From: Planctomycetota bacterium
Lineage (GTDB): Bacteria > Planctomycetota > Planctomycetia > Gemmatales > Gemmataceae
DNA length: 64,000 bases
NCBI GenBank assembly: GCA_016195405.1
Contig: JACPZP010000051.1
Coordinates: 42,693-106,692 of the forward strand
Direction: 5' to 3'
The notes under the pieces are model-generated. The model searched no databases, was not told the origin of the DNA, and saw only the letters and a program-made list of their open reading frames with translations. Below, piece by piece: positions 7,724 through 15,648 of this stretch. The translations under genes and the position numbers were made by a program. Position 1 is the stretch's first letter. Each line of letters opens with the position of its first letter.

Positions 7724-8599
7724 ATGTCCAGCCAAAATCCTCGAACTTCGCGCAGGAGTTTTCTCGCCGGCGCATCCGCATTCGGCGCCGTGCTGGCCGC
7801 GCATCAAATTGGCGCAGGCGGCGGAACTACGCAGGAAGGGCAGAAAGCGAAATCCAAGGCGAACGGCTCGGAATCGCCTGACGCGCCGCGAATTCTCAGC
7901 CTGGAACTTCTGACCGCGGCACCCTTGCCGCGGATGAAGGAGTTCTATCACGATTCTCTCGGGTTGCGGGTCGTCGAAGACCGGCGGGATAGGCTCACGA
8001 TTGCGGGTGGCCAGACCAACATTACCTTCGTCCCAGCGCCGAGTGACGCGGGTCAGCCTTTCTATCACTTTGCCTTTAACATCCCGGAAAACAAGATTCG
8101 AGCAGCGCGGGACTGGCAGCGCGAGCGCTCGCCGCTTTTACCGATTCCCCAACGACTGCGCCACGCCGATTATCCCAACGACGTCGTCAACTATAGCCAT
8201 TGGAACGCTCATTCAATCTTCTTCTTCGACCCGGCGCAGAACGTCGTCGAGTATATCGCCCGGCACGATCTGCGCAACCGCGCACACGGCGGTTTCGAGA
8301 GCCGCGACATCCTCTATGCCAGTGAGGTCGCGTTTGTCGTCGATGACGTCGCCGCGGCCGTTCAACGCATGCGCGAGTCGGTCGCGCTAGAACAGTACCG
8401 CGGCGGCGACAGTCAATTCCGGGCCATCGGCGATGAGCGCGGCCTGCTGCTTGTCATGCGCCGAGGCCGCGTCATCAGCTTCGATGCCACGGAGCGAAAG
8501 GCGGTGGACGTCTTCCGCACGACGGCGCGGATTCGCGGAGCGCGCGCGGGAAACCAACGCGTGACCGGCTTTCCGTATGAATTAGCGATTGAAGCTTGA
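7724..8599 (+). CDS. Tat-exported VOC (glyoxalase/bleomycin resistance) family protein
   Basis: A 291-residue protein with a twin-arginine signal (SRRSFLAGASAFGAVLAAH, residues 8-26). The mature part begins with a VOC module: ILSLELLTAAPLPRMKEFYH (about 57-76) with DSLGLRVVEDRRDRLTIAGG, then FYHFAFNIPENKI, and a metal-site-like strand FFFDPAQNVVEYIARHDL. A second, weaker half (DILYASEVAFVVDDVAAAVQ onward) suggests the usual paired VOC modules. Candidate metal ligands are His in YHFAFN and Glu in NVVEYIA. Substrate unknown. The Tat route suggests folding or cofactor loading in the cytoplasm before export. Its ribosome binding site lies in a hairpin. Confidence 0.8.
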   Translation: MSSQNPRTSRRSFLAGASAFGAVLAAHQIGAGGGTTQEGQKAKSKANGSESPDAPRILSLELLTAAPLPRMKEFYHDSLGLRVVEDRRDRLTIAGGQTNITFVPAPSDAGQPFYHFAFNIPENKIRAARDWQRERSPLLPIPQRLRHADYPNDVVNYSHWNAHSIFFFDPAQNVVEYIARHDLRNRAHGGFESRDILYASEVAFVVDDVAAAVQRMRESVALEQYRGGDSQFRAIGDERGLLLVMRRGRVISFDATERKAVDVFRTTARIRGARAGNQRVTGFPYELAIEA

Positions 8600-8601
8600 G
8601 C

Positions 8602-8689
8602 GCGCGAAACCGCCGAGCGAGCAACACTGCGCAACAGACGGGACGCGTCCCACCGGCTGCGTCGTGTCGGTCGCTCGGCGGTTTCGCGC
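8602..8689. repeat. Palindromic repeat, GCGCGAAACCGCCGAG family, copy 1
   Basis: The 19-bp arm GCGCGAAACCGCCGAGCGA (8602-8620) pairs perfectly with 8671-8689, with a 50-nt centre. The right arm abuts the stop codon of the IDH-like gene (8690). A second copy lies at 35523-35614. It sits between two convergent genes and may also act as a bidirectional terminator, but has no T tract. Confidence 0.85.
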
Positions 8690-9688
8690 TCACAGCGCCC
8701 GTGCAATCGCCTCGGCCATCTCCGAAGTGCTCGCGTCCCCCCCGAGATCGCGCGTGCGAACGCTCCCTTGAGTCAGAACCTTTTCGACCGCGCGAAAAAT
8801 TCGCCCTGCCGCCTCTTTCTGCCCCACGCACTCCAACAGGTCGATTGCCGGCAGAATCAGCGGCAGCGGATTGGCGCGGTTGGCGCCGATGCTCTCGCGG
8901 GTGCCGCCGTGGAACGCTTCAAACACCTTGATGCCGTCGCCGACGTTGATGCCGGCCGTGGCGCCGACACCGCCGACCACGCCTGCCCCCAGGTCGCTGA
9001 CGATGTCGCCATAGAGATTGCCCATTGCCAGCACGTCGAACTGCTGGGGCCGTGAAACCATTTGCATGCAGCAGTTGTCGACGATGATTTCTTTTGGCTG
9101 CATCTCCGGAAAGTCCTTGGCGACGGCGCGAAAGGCATCGAGAAAGAGACCGTCGGCGAGCTTGAGGATGTTAGCCTTGTGGACACAATGGATAGTCTTG
9201 CGCGCGGCAGCGCGGGCCCATTCGAAGGCGAACTGGAAAAAGCGGCGGCTGGCCGTTTCCGTTACCACCTTGATGCTCTGCACGACGCCGGGAACGATCT
9301 GATGCTCAACCGAGGCATACAGATCCTCGGTCAGCTCGCGGATGACAAGCATGTCGACGCCCTGAAATCGGGCGGGCAAACCTTGAATATTCTTGAGAGG
9401 CCGCACCGACGCGAACAAGCCTAACGCGCGACGGAGCAGCACGTTGTGGTTCGTGTGCGGCGAACTCGGCGGCGAAAGAAGCTTGGTCTTGAGTGCCAAG
9501 CCGGTCTTATGAATCGAGTCGAGCATGGCGGCCGGCAAGGCGTCGAGCCCCTTCGCAACGGCTTCCTGACCGGCGAGGTGCTCGTCAAACTCGACGGCGA
9601 CACCGGCAGCGTCAAGGATTCGCCGCACCGCCGGGATGAGGTCGTAGCCGATCCCGCCGCCTTGGATCAAAGTAACACGAAGCGTCAT
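8690..9688 (-). CDS. Isocitrate/isopropylmalate dehydrogenase family protein, degenerate paralogue
   Basis: A beta-decarboxylating dehydrogenase homologue of 332 residues. Kept: the substrate Arg in VIRELTEDLYA, Lys in CVHKANIL, Asp in VDNCCMQMV, and the metal motif NLYGDIVSDLGAG. Changed compared with its tandem partner: the substrate-binding Ser before NVxLR is Asn (HTNHNVLLRR), and the coenzyme loop after the conserved HG is RESIGAN instead of PDIAGK. It lies 21 nt downstream of the canonical gene in the same operon. By analogy with eukaryotic NAD-IDH, where catalytic and regulatory subunits are paralogues, it may be a regulatory subunit; a different substrate is the alternative. An ATG at 9688 is preferred over the GTG at 9706. 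Confidence 0.83.
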   Translation of the reverse strand: MTLRVTLIQGGGIGYDLIPAVRRILDAAGVAVEFDEHLAGQEAVAKGLDALPAAMLDSIHKTGLALKTKLLSPPSSPHTNHNVLLRRALGLFASVRPLKNIQGLPARFQGVDMLVIRELTEDLYASVEHQIVPGVVQSIKVVTETASRRFFQFAFEWARAAARKTIHCVHKANILKLADGLFLDAFRAVAKDFPEMQPKEIIVDNCCMQMVSRPQQFDVLAMGNLYGDIVSDLGAGVVGGVGATAGINVGDGIKVFEAFHGGTRESIGANRANPLPLILPAIDLLECVGQKEAAGRIFRAVEKVLTQGSVRTRDLGGDASTSEMAEAIARAL

Positions 9689-9709
9689 GAATGATTCCAC
9701 TTCCACTCG

Positions 9710-10711
9710 CTAATGCGGCAAATTCGCGATTAGCTCCTCGGTGATGGTCGCGGTTGTTCCGTCGCCGCCGAGGTCGCGTGTCAGTCCTTTCTTGATTTGT
9801 AGCGTTCGGCGAACCGACTCTTCGATCCTGCGGGCGGGTTGACGCTGGCCAATGTGGTCGAGCATCAACGCCGCGGAGCGCACCAGGGCGATCGGGTTGG
9901 CCAGGCCTTTGCCGGCGATGTCGGGGGCGCTGCCATGGACCGCTTCGAACAGGGCGTAGCGCGTGCCGATGTTCGCTCCGGGAACGATGCCGAGTCCTCC
10001 GACCAGGCCGGCGCAAAGGTCGCTGACCACGTCGCCGAATAGATTCTCCATTACAAGTACGTCGAATTTCGCCGGGTCCAGAGCCAGTTCCAGAGCGAGC
10101 CGGTCGATAGGCTTATCGCTGAATTCCAGGAACGGGAAGTCGTCGGCCACCTCTTGGGCAATGTCGAGGAACAAACCGTCGGATAAGGGAAGCACATCCG
10201 CTTTGTGAACGACCGTCAAATGCCGGCGGCCCTGCGTCCTCGCTAATTCGAAAGCGTAACGGATAATGCGCCGCGCTGCATCCCGGGTCACAATCCGCAG
10301 GCTTTCCACGACGCCGGGAACTACGAAATGCTCGAGGCCCGCATAAAGTCCTTCGGTGTTCTCGCGGACCACCACCAGGTCCACGTTCGTGTAGGGCACA
10401 TGGATGCCGGGCAACGTCTGAACGGGTCGAATGCTTGCAAACAATTCCAATTCTTGGCGAAGCCGGACGTTGATGGAGCGAAATCCCTTGCCGATCGGCG
10501 TGGTGCACGGTCCCTTGAGGGCGACGCGGTGCTTGCGGATAAGATCCAGCGTCAGCTTGGGAAGCGGTTCGCCGTGACTTTCGACAGCGCCGAGGCCCGC
10601 CGGGGCTTCGATCCAGTCAATGCGGGCGCCGGCAGCGCCAAGAAGTTTCTGCGTGGCCGCCATGACTTCGGGGCCAATGCCGTCGCCGGCGATCGTGACT
10701 ACAGGAGTCAT
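9710..10711 (-). CDS. NAD-dependent isocitrate dehydrogenase-like enzyme (catalytic type)
   Basis: A 333-residue beta-decarboxylating dehydrogenase with all expected residues: GDGIGPEV (residues 9-16), substrate site SINVRLRQELELFASIRP, VVRENTEGLYAGLEH, Lys in VVHKADVLPLSDGLF, metal Asp residues in ENLFGDVVSDLCAG, and the coenzyme loop EAVHGSAPDIAGKGLANP. The length and loop fit the short NAD-dependent isocitrate/homoisocitrate group rather than the 416-residue NADP enzyme of E. coli. Isopropylmalate dehydrogenase is less likely because there is no leu cluster nearby. First gene of a two-gene minus-strand operon with a degenerate paralogue. Role in the TCA cycle is inferred. Confidence 0.88.
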   Translation of the reverse strand: MTPVVTIAGDGIGPEVMAATQKLLGAAGARIDWIEAPAGLGAVESHGEPLPKLTLDLIRKHRVALKGPCTTPIGKGFRSINVRLRQELELFASIRPVQTLPGIHVPYTNVDLVVVRENTEGLYAGLEHFVVPGVVESLRIVTRDAARRIIRYAFELARTQGRRHLTVVHKADVLPLSDGLFLDIAQEVADDFPFLEFSDKPIDRLALELALDPAKFDVLVMENLFGDVVSDLCAGLVGGLGIVPGANIGTRYALFEAVHGSAPDIAGKGLANPIALVRSAALMLDHIGQRQPARRIEESVRRTLQIKKGLTRDLGGDGTTATITEELIANLPH

Positions 10712-10774
10712 GCTACCATTCCAAGAGAGGTCGCGTTCTCCGCAGCCTTGCCCTACAATGACGGTTCAGTGCCG

Positions 10775-10818
10775 CTCGATGGGCCGACTCTCGATGCGCC
10801 GACTCTCGATGCGCCGAC
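10775..10818. repeat. 15-bp tandem repeat upstream of the M48 gene
   Basis: The unit CTCTCGATGCGCCGA occurs twice in a row (10788-10802 and 10803-10817), preceded by a diverged, shorter copy (CTCGATGGGCCGA). It lies between the divergent IDH and M48 genes, 14 nt before the M48 start, and probably forms part of the 5' leader. Confidence 0.7.
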
Positions 10819-10831
10819 GTAGGATCAGTCT

Positions 10832-12280
10832 ATGCCTTTTGTCCTGTTGTTGCTTCTTTCGTTGACGCGCCTGCAGCCGCAGTGGAATAGGCCGGATTGG
10901 CTGGGATTGGACTCGCTGGGCTGCGCGATCCTCACTTGGGTCGGGATCGTGGTGTTGTGGTTGGCCGCCGCCTTGGGCAGCTTTCACTTTCGACGCCGCC
11001 TGTTGCAAGAGCCGGGGAGGCGCGGCTTTTGGATGCGGCGTTTCGCGGCTTGGAAGCGTTATCATCTTCTCGCGCTCTTGTGCTTTTACCTGGGCGCACT
11101 CTATTTTCTGGGTTGGGGTTGGACGATCAAGGAGACCCTCGCTGGTGCGCGGTGGGCTCAGCCAAGCATCGAGTTGGCGATGCTGGCGCCCATCTTTATG
11201 GGCCTGTTGGTGTGCTGGACACACTACTACGACCTGGAACGCGCGGCGCACCAAGCCGCGGTCTTCCCCGACGACTCTCCCTTCGTGGGCCGCTGGGGTT
11301 ACGTTCTCCTGCAGGCACGCCACAATTTGCTCCTCATTGTGCCGCCGTTGTTCGTGATCGTCGTGGAGCATGCAATCTTCGCCGCCTTCCCCGGTTTAGA
11401 GGCCGACAGCTCATTCACGTTGTACATGGTGATCGGCATCCTGCTGATCGCTTTCTTCTGCATCCCCCTCTTGCTGCGTTGGTTCCTAGGCTTGAAGCCG
11501 CTTCCTTCGGGCCCCTTGCGCGACCGCCTCGAAGCTACGGCACGCGGCTTGCGCTTTCGTTACAACGACATTCTGCTTTGGAATACGCGTTCGACCATCG
11601 CCAACGCCATGGTTACGGGCGTCGTTCCGTGGATTCGCTACATCGTCGTCAGCGATCGCTTGGTGGAGCACTTGACGGAGGAGGAAATCGAAGCCGTTTT
11701 CGGACACGAGGTCGGTCACATCAAGCACCATCACATGACGTTCTACATGGTCTTTTTGATGGCCAGCTTGATTGCCCTGGGCCTCGCTTGGTTCGGCGTG
11801 CTGGCGCTGGGTCAATGGCTCTTGCCCGAGGCGGAAGGCTGGACCGCCTTCTTTCAGCTCCATTCGGTGTTGCCGCAACTGCTCCTGTTTGCCGTGTACA
11901 TGGTGGTCGTGTTTGGTTACCTGTCGCGCCGTTGCGAACGTCAAGCGGATATCTTCGGCTGCCGCACGGTCTCGGCCCCAAGCTTCATCAGCGCTCTGGA
12001 AAAAGTAGCCGTCCTCAACGGCATCCCACGCGAACGGCCGGGCTGGCTGTCGTCTTGGCAACACGGCACGATCGCCCAGCGCGTGGCATTCTTGGAGCGC
12101 ATGCAGGCGGAGCCGGAACTCGAGTCGCGTTTCCAGCGCCGCTTGGGCGTCTTCAAATGGGGCCTGGCCGCGGGACTGCTCGGCCTGACGGCATTAGGTT
12201 GGATCATTCTCGGCCCGCACCGCGTTGGCGAAATCCTAAACTCCGGCACGCCGCCGCCCGTGGCATCCGCACGGAGTTAA
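10832..12280 (+). CDS. M48 family membrane zinc metalloprotease
   Basis: A 482-residue multi-pass protein. Zinc motif HEVGH at residues 292-296 (AVFGHEVGHIKHHH), the third zinc ligand probably Glu in RRCERQADIFG (about 367-377), and the VSDRLVEHLTEEEI strand before the motif that is usual for CAAX-protease/HtpX-like enzymes. About seven hydrophobic segments: near 31-50, 78-97, 115-130, 160-185, 195-218, 305-325 and 350-372, and one near the C terminus. Likely role: quality control of membrane proteins or proteolysis at the membrane face. Its 3' end is 3 nt from the convergent oxidoreductase stop. Confidence 0.87.
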   Translation: MPFVLLLLLSLTRLQPQWNRPDWLGLDSLGCAILTWVGIVVLWLAAALGSFHFRRRLLQEPGRRGFWMRRFAAWKRYHLLALLCFYLGALYFLGWGWTIKETLAGARWAQPSIELAMLAPIFMGLLVCWTHYYDLERAAHQAAVFPDDSPFVGRWGYVLLQARHNLLLIVPPLFVIVVEHAIFAAFPGLEADSSFTLYMVIGILLIAFFCIPLLLRWFLGLKPLPSGPLRDRLEATARGLRFRYNDILLWNTRSTIANAMVTGVVPWIRYIVVSDRLVEHLTEEEIEAVFGHEVGHIKHHHMTFYMVFLMASLIALGLAWFGVLALGQWLLPEAEGWTAFFQLHSVLPQLLLFAVYMVVVFGYLSRRCERQADIFGCRTVSAPSFISALEKVAVLNGIPRERPGWLSSWQHGTIAQRVAFLERMQAEPELESRFQRRLGVFKWGLAAGLLGLTALGWIILGPHRVGEILNSGTPPPVASARS

Positions 12281-12283
12281 TTC

Positions 12284-13279
12284 TTACGGCAACACCACAA
12301 CCTTTCCCGACAGAGTTCCCGCTTTGTGCAGCGTGTTCTCTTCAAGGAAACGATGCGCCGCGGCTGCTTCTGCCAATGGGAATGTGCGGCCGATTTGGAC
12401 GTGAAGCTTCTTTTCTGATTGCCAGCGGTTGATGTCATTGGCGCATTCGCGCTGCTCCACCGGCGTGGCTTTGAACATCGCGAAACCGAAGAGCGATAAG
12501 TCCTTGGTGTAAAACGCCCCCACCGGGAAAAGCGGCTGCGCCTGTCTGCCGGCCATGACGATCATGCGTCCACGCCAGGCGAGCAAATCCATGGTCTTAA
12601 AAAAATCGGGCTCGCGCTGGGTTTCGTACCAAACATTGACGCCCTGCCCTTTCGTGTAGTCCTTGATGCGGGCCGAGATGTCGTCGGTCTTGTAGTTCAG
12701 AACGAGGTCCGCTCCCCAGCGACGGCATTGATCAGCTTTCTCCGGCGAACCAACCGTGGTGATAACCCTGGCGCCGACGGCCTTAGCCATCTGCACGACC
12801 ATGGCGCCGACGCCGCCCGTGCCGCCGTTGACGAATGCGATTTCGCCGGCCTTGAGATGTGCGCAGCGAAACAGACCCAAATGTGCCGTGATGCCGACAA
12901 GTGCAGAAGCGGCAGCTTCTTGGTCCTTTACGTTATCCGGAGTTGGATAGATCCATTCCTCACCGACGCATGCGAATTCGGCGAATGTGCCCTGTCGCCC
13001 AAGCAGCCCCTGGTTGGATCCCCACACGCGATCGCCGGGCCGGAAACTCTTGACCCCGGGACCTACTTCGGCCACCGTGCCGGCCAAATCGCAGCCGGGG
13101 ATGAACGGTTTAGGCAAAGGCATGCTCACGAGACCGGAACGAATATAGGTATCAATGGGATTAAGCGCGGCGGCGCCGACGCGAACGAGTATCTCGCCCG
13201 CTTTAGGCGTGGGTTGCGGCAAGTTGCCGAATTGGATGACTTCCGCGGGGCCGGTCGTTTCGAGATAGGCGGCTTTCAT
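12284..13279 (-). CDS. NADPH:quinone oxidoreductase-like MDR family protein
   Basis: A 331-residue zinc-free medium-chain reductase. N-terminal catalytic fold with IPGCDLAGTVAEVGPGV (residues 60-76) and GDRVWG, then the nucleotide-binding motif VNGGTGGVGAMVVQMAKAVG (about 149-168), and a C-terminal PLAEAAAAHRFLEENTLHKA segment typical of quinone reductase/zeta-crystallin. No structural zinc Cys cluster is present. Probably reduces quinones or enals using NADPH. It is monocistronic, with a MITE-like palindrome in the upstream gap. Confidence 0.88.
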   Translation of the reverse strand: MKAAYLETTGPAEVIQFGNLPQPTPKAGEILVRVGAAALNPIDTYIRSGLVSMPLPKPFIPGCDLAGTVAEVGPGVKSFRPGDRVWGSNQGLLGRQGTFAEFACVGEEWIYPTPDNVKDQEAAASALVGITAHLGLFRCAHLKAGEIAFVNGGTGGVGAMVVQMAKAVGARVITTVGSPEKADQCRRWGADLVLNYKTDDISARIKDYTKGQGVNVWYETQREPDFFKTMDLLAWRGRMIVMAGRQAQPLFPVGAFYTKDLSLFGFAMFKATPVEQRECANDINRWQSEKKLHVQIGRTFPLAEAAAAHRFLEENTLHKAGTLSGKVVVLP

Positions 13280-13342
13280 GGCGCAGCTCCTGGTGTTTTA
13301 ATGGAAGTATTGTAGAGGCGAAAATGAACCTGCTGTAATGAA

Positions 13343-13512
13343 GTAGGGTGTGTCAAGCGTACTCGCGCCGACGCACCGCTCCACCGCGGGGCCACGGATG
13401 GAGTCTGGGCGCCCGCCGCTACGGATGGTACTCTATTTTACATCGCGGATTCATGGGCCACATACTGCCAACGTTCCGGTGCGTCGGCGCGAGTACGCTT
13501 GACGCACCCTAC
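13343..13512. mobile_element. MITE-like element with 36-bp terminal inverted repeats
   Basis: Arms 13343-13378 and 13477-13512 are inverted copies matching at 35 of 36 positions (one difference at 13351), starting GTAGGGTG and ending GACGCACCG. The 98-bp centre has no convincing gene. It fills most of the 343-nt gap between the oxidoreductase and the propeller-like gene. No transposase is nearby, so mobility would have to be in trans; a very large hairpin repeat is the alternative reading. Confidence 0.7.
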
Positions 13513-13622
13513 CCGTTGCTTATGTCACTCGATCTAGTGCGCCGGGTGTTGCAAGAAATCCATGAACACTTCGTCGTCATTCGAATGATTGTGCTAGGGC
13601 GCCCAAGAGGAGTGGCCCGCCG

Positions 13623-14954
13623 ATGTTGAAAGGGCGCTACATCCTGGCGACACTCGCGGCCGCTTTGGCTGCCGCGGCGGTGTGGTGCTGGCCGGTGCAA
13701 CCGTTGTGGCAAAGCGGACCGAATGCTGGAACTCTGCTAGACTTCAGCCCGGACGGGCAACTCGTTGTCACGTATCTCTGGTCCTGGTCTGGAATTCCAT
13801 TTGTCAGCCGTTGGGACGCCGCAACAGGAAAGCTGCTCAGTCGAGTTGAATTTCCGCGGGCCTATCCGGGCAATCCTGGGACGTTTTGGCCCTCACCCGA
13901 TGGCCGCAGGGCGGTATTGGGCGAAAGTCCAAAAATGAACCCCGATCCCCAAGATTTAACCTTCAGGGGAGGGGAATTGCGGCTTTTCGACGCAGTCACG
14001 GGAAAGCAACTCGCAGGTCCATTCGCCGGTTTGACAATGCTTGAACACGAGGGCGCGTTCTCCCCTGATGGTCGATGGTTCTGGGGAATACGCGGGTTCT
14101 GGGGAATACGCGGCGCGACGCGTGCGGGCTTTGACGGCTCCGACGGCATTGATTTTTATTCTGCCGACACGGGCGATCACCTTTTTGGACTACACGGCGA
14201 CTCCCGTGCGGGAACCTGTCTCTTTGCTCACGACGGCATGACCGCGGCTGTGGATCTGATTCGAAACAAAAGCAAACGCGAGCAGGACGCGCGCACGATT
14301 CGCATCATTGAGTTGCCCTCCGGCCGCGAGCGACGCCGTTTCCAATTGCCGCCGGGACCGTGGATACGATACGACAACTGGGACGGCCGCTATTTTGACG
14401 CAGTGGCCAGGGAGCCAAAAGGTCCGCACGGTAAGCGGTTTTGGTTCACTTGCCGGTTTGACACCGATCAAGATCTATTGGGAGAGGGAACAAAAGATCC
14501 GTTGTTGCAATGGGACGAAGCCATCGAAGGCGAAACGGGAAGTTGGATGGATAGCTCCGACTGCGTCGGCTACTTCCGAATCGCGTCGCGCGATGAACTG
14601 TCGAAAGAGAGTCCGTGGTTTGCTTGGTTCAATAAGCAGCTTGGCCTAGAGCTCCCACCGTTCTACAGTATGCCGATGAGCGTGCGTTTTGTGGATCGGG
14701 CAACCGGCCAGACGCGCCACGAATTACCACGCTTGGTTGGCCATCCTCCACGCCTTTCGCCGGATGGCCGCCGATTCGCTTGTCATACCGGCAGCGGAGA
14801 CGCTATCGAGGTTTGGGATACGCATCCGCCCGTGCGGTGGCATAAGGCATTTCTCGCCGGCTTGGCCGCAGCGGGCGGCGTGCTAGCTATCGCGGAATGG
14901 CGTCGAAGCCGACGGATTGCGAAACCGTCAAGCTTGACGAACCCTACGGGTTGA
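13623..14954 (+). CDS. Membrane-anchored WD40/beta-propeller-like protein
   Basis: A 443-residue protein with an N-terminal signal/anchor (LATLAAALAAAAVWCW, residues 9-24) and a second hydrophobic stretch near the C terminus (FLAGLAAAGGVLAIAEW). Between them are propeller-like strands: LLDFSPDGQLVVTY, RWDAATGKLLSRV, WPSPDGRRAVLG, RLFDAVTGKQLAG, AFSPDGRWFWG and RLSPDGRRFACHTGSG followed by IEVWD. FSPDG turns followed by W/F-D-x-x-T-G-K are typical of WD40 repeats in planctomycete proteins. Function unknown. An exact 18-bp tandem duplication at 14078-14113 repeats FWGIRG. Confidence 0.7.
   Translation: MLKGRYILATLAAALAAAAVWCWPVQPLWQSGPNAGTLLDFSPDGQLVVTYLWSWSGIPFVSRWDAATGKLLSRVEFPRAYPGNPGTFWPSPDGRRAVLGESPKMNPDPQDLTFRGGELRLFDAVTGKQLAGPFAGLTMLEHEGAFSPDGRWFWGIRGFWGIRGATRAGFDGSDGIDFYSADTGDHLFGLHGDSRAGTCLFAHDGMTAAVDLIRNKSKREQDARTIRIIELPSGRERRRFQLPPGPWIRYDNWDGRYFDAVAREPKGPHGKRFWFTCRFDTDQDLLGEGTKDPLLQWDEAIEGETGSWMDSSDCVGYFRIASRDELSKESPWFAWFNKQLGLELPPFYSMPMSVRFVDRATGQTRHELPRLVGHPPRLSPDGRRFACHTGSGDAIEVWDTHPPVRWHKAFLAGLAAAGGVLAIAEWRRSRRIAKPSSLTNPTG
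14078..14113 (+). repeat. Exact 18-bp tandem duplication inside the propeller gene
   Basis: GTTCTGGGGAATACGCGG occurs at 14078-14095 and again at 14096-14113 without a mismatch. It adds six residues (FWGIRG twice) and keeps the frame. The lack of divergence suggests a recent slippage event. Confidence 0.9.
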
Positions 14955-15315
14955 CTTCACTCATTCGCGTTTTCGCCCGACGGAGTGACCGTCGCCGCCC
15001 CGGGGAACGATATACTTCTGGAAGCTGCCGAAGGAAAAGTAGGGCTTACACTTCTTGTTTGGAGCGCGCGCGCGGCGCGCGCGCCGCAGCGCAATGCAAT
15101 CCATTGGATAAAAGGTGTTTCACCACCATGCCGGATTGTTTCAGCGATATGCCGAATTGCTTCACGCGAAGGCCGGATTCATTCAGCAGAGTGCCGGATT
15201 GCATCTGTCCCAGCGCCGTGCTGAAACCATTTCTCTAAGCTAAAGATCTGAATAGGGTTGCGCTTGAAAAATTGATTTTTTGCCTCCTGAAACCATGTGC
15301 GGGGGCAGGTGAGCG
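14955..15315. other. Intergenic region with 21-bp degenerate repeats and a GC palindrome
   Basis: This 361-nt gap has no supported gene. Around 15063-15088 is a run of alternating GC able to form a hairpin. From 15128 to 15211 a 21-bp unit recurs four times (15128, 15149, 15170, 15191), each containing GCCGRATT. In one forward frame it would encode a seven-residue repeat (MPDCFSD, MPNCFTR and so on), but that frame begins inside the previous gene and has no ribosome binding site, so I treat it as non-coding. Confidence 0.6.
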
Positions 15316-15648
15316 ATGCCGCGGTTCGTCATTCTGGAGCACGACCACCCAGAATTGCACTGGGATTTCATGCTCGAAATGGATGGAATTCTGAAGACCT
15401 GGCGTCTTGGTTCGCCTCCCGTAATCGACGGAGACGCCATTGCCGCGACGCCGCTGCCCGATCATCGTCTGCTCTATCTCGATTACGAAGGCCCGGTGAG
15501 TGGCGGCCGTGGTACGGTCAAGCGCTGGGACGGCGGCGAATACGACGGTCAGCCGACCGACAAGGGTTGGCGCGCGCAATTGAGGGGAGGAAAGCTCCAG
15601 GGCTGGGCGGTCATGGACGCGGAGATGACCGTGCGTTTCTGTTCTTAG
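15316..15648 (+). CDS. Stand-alone LigD 3'-phosphoesterase-like protein
   Basis: A 110-residue protein matching the phosphoesterase module found at the N terminus of LigD: FVILEHDHPELHWDFMLEMD (residues 4-23), KTWRLGSPP, LPDHRLLYLDYEGPVSGGRG (the EGxxxxGxG turn), and WDGGEYD. His in EHDHPELHWD and Asp in HWDFMLE are the usual active-site positions. In full LigD this module trims 3' ends for non-homologous end joining. No ligase or Ku gene is in the window. Its 3' end overlaps the convergent gene by 4 nt. Confidence 0.82.
   Translation: MPRFVILEHDHPELHWDFMLEMDGILKTWRLGSPPVIDGDAIAATPLPDHRLLYLDYEGPVSGGRGTVKRWDGGEYDGQPTDKGWRAQLRGGKLQGWAVMDAEMTVRFCS

Noticed and set aside
10897..12432. 511-codon plus-strand frame overlapping the M48 gene
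   Set aside because: Runs in another frame over the M48 protease, whose HEVGH motif and membrane helices are real; the longer frame has no domain pattern.
14897..15238. 113-codon plus-strand frame containing the heptad repeat
   Set aside because: Starts within the propeller gene, lacks a ribosome binding site, and is probably explained by the 21-bp repeats.
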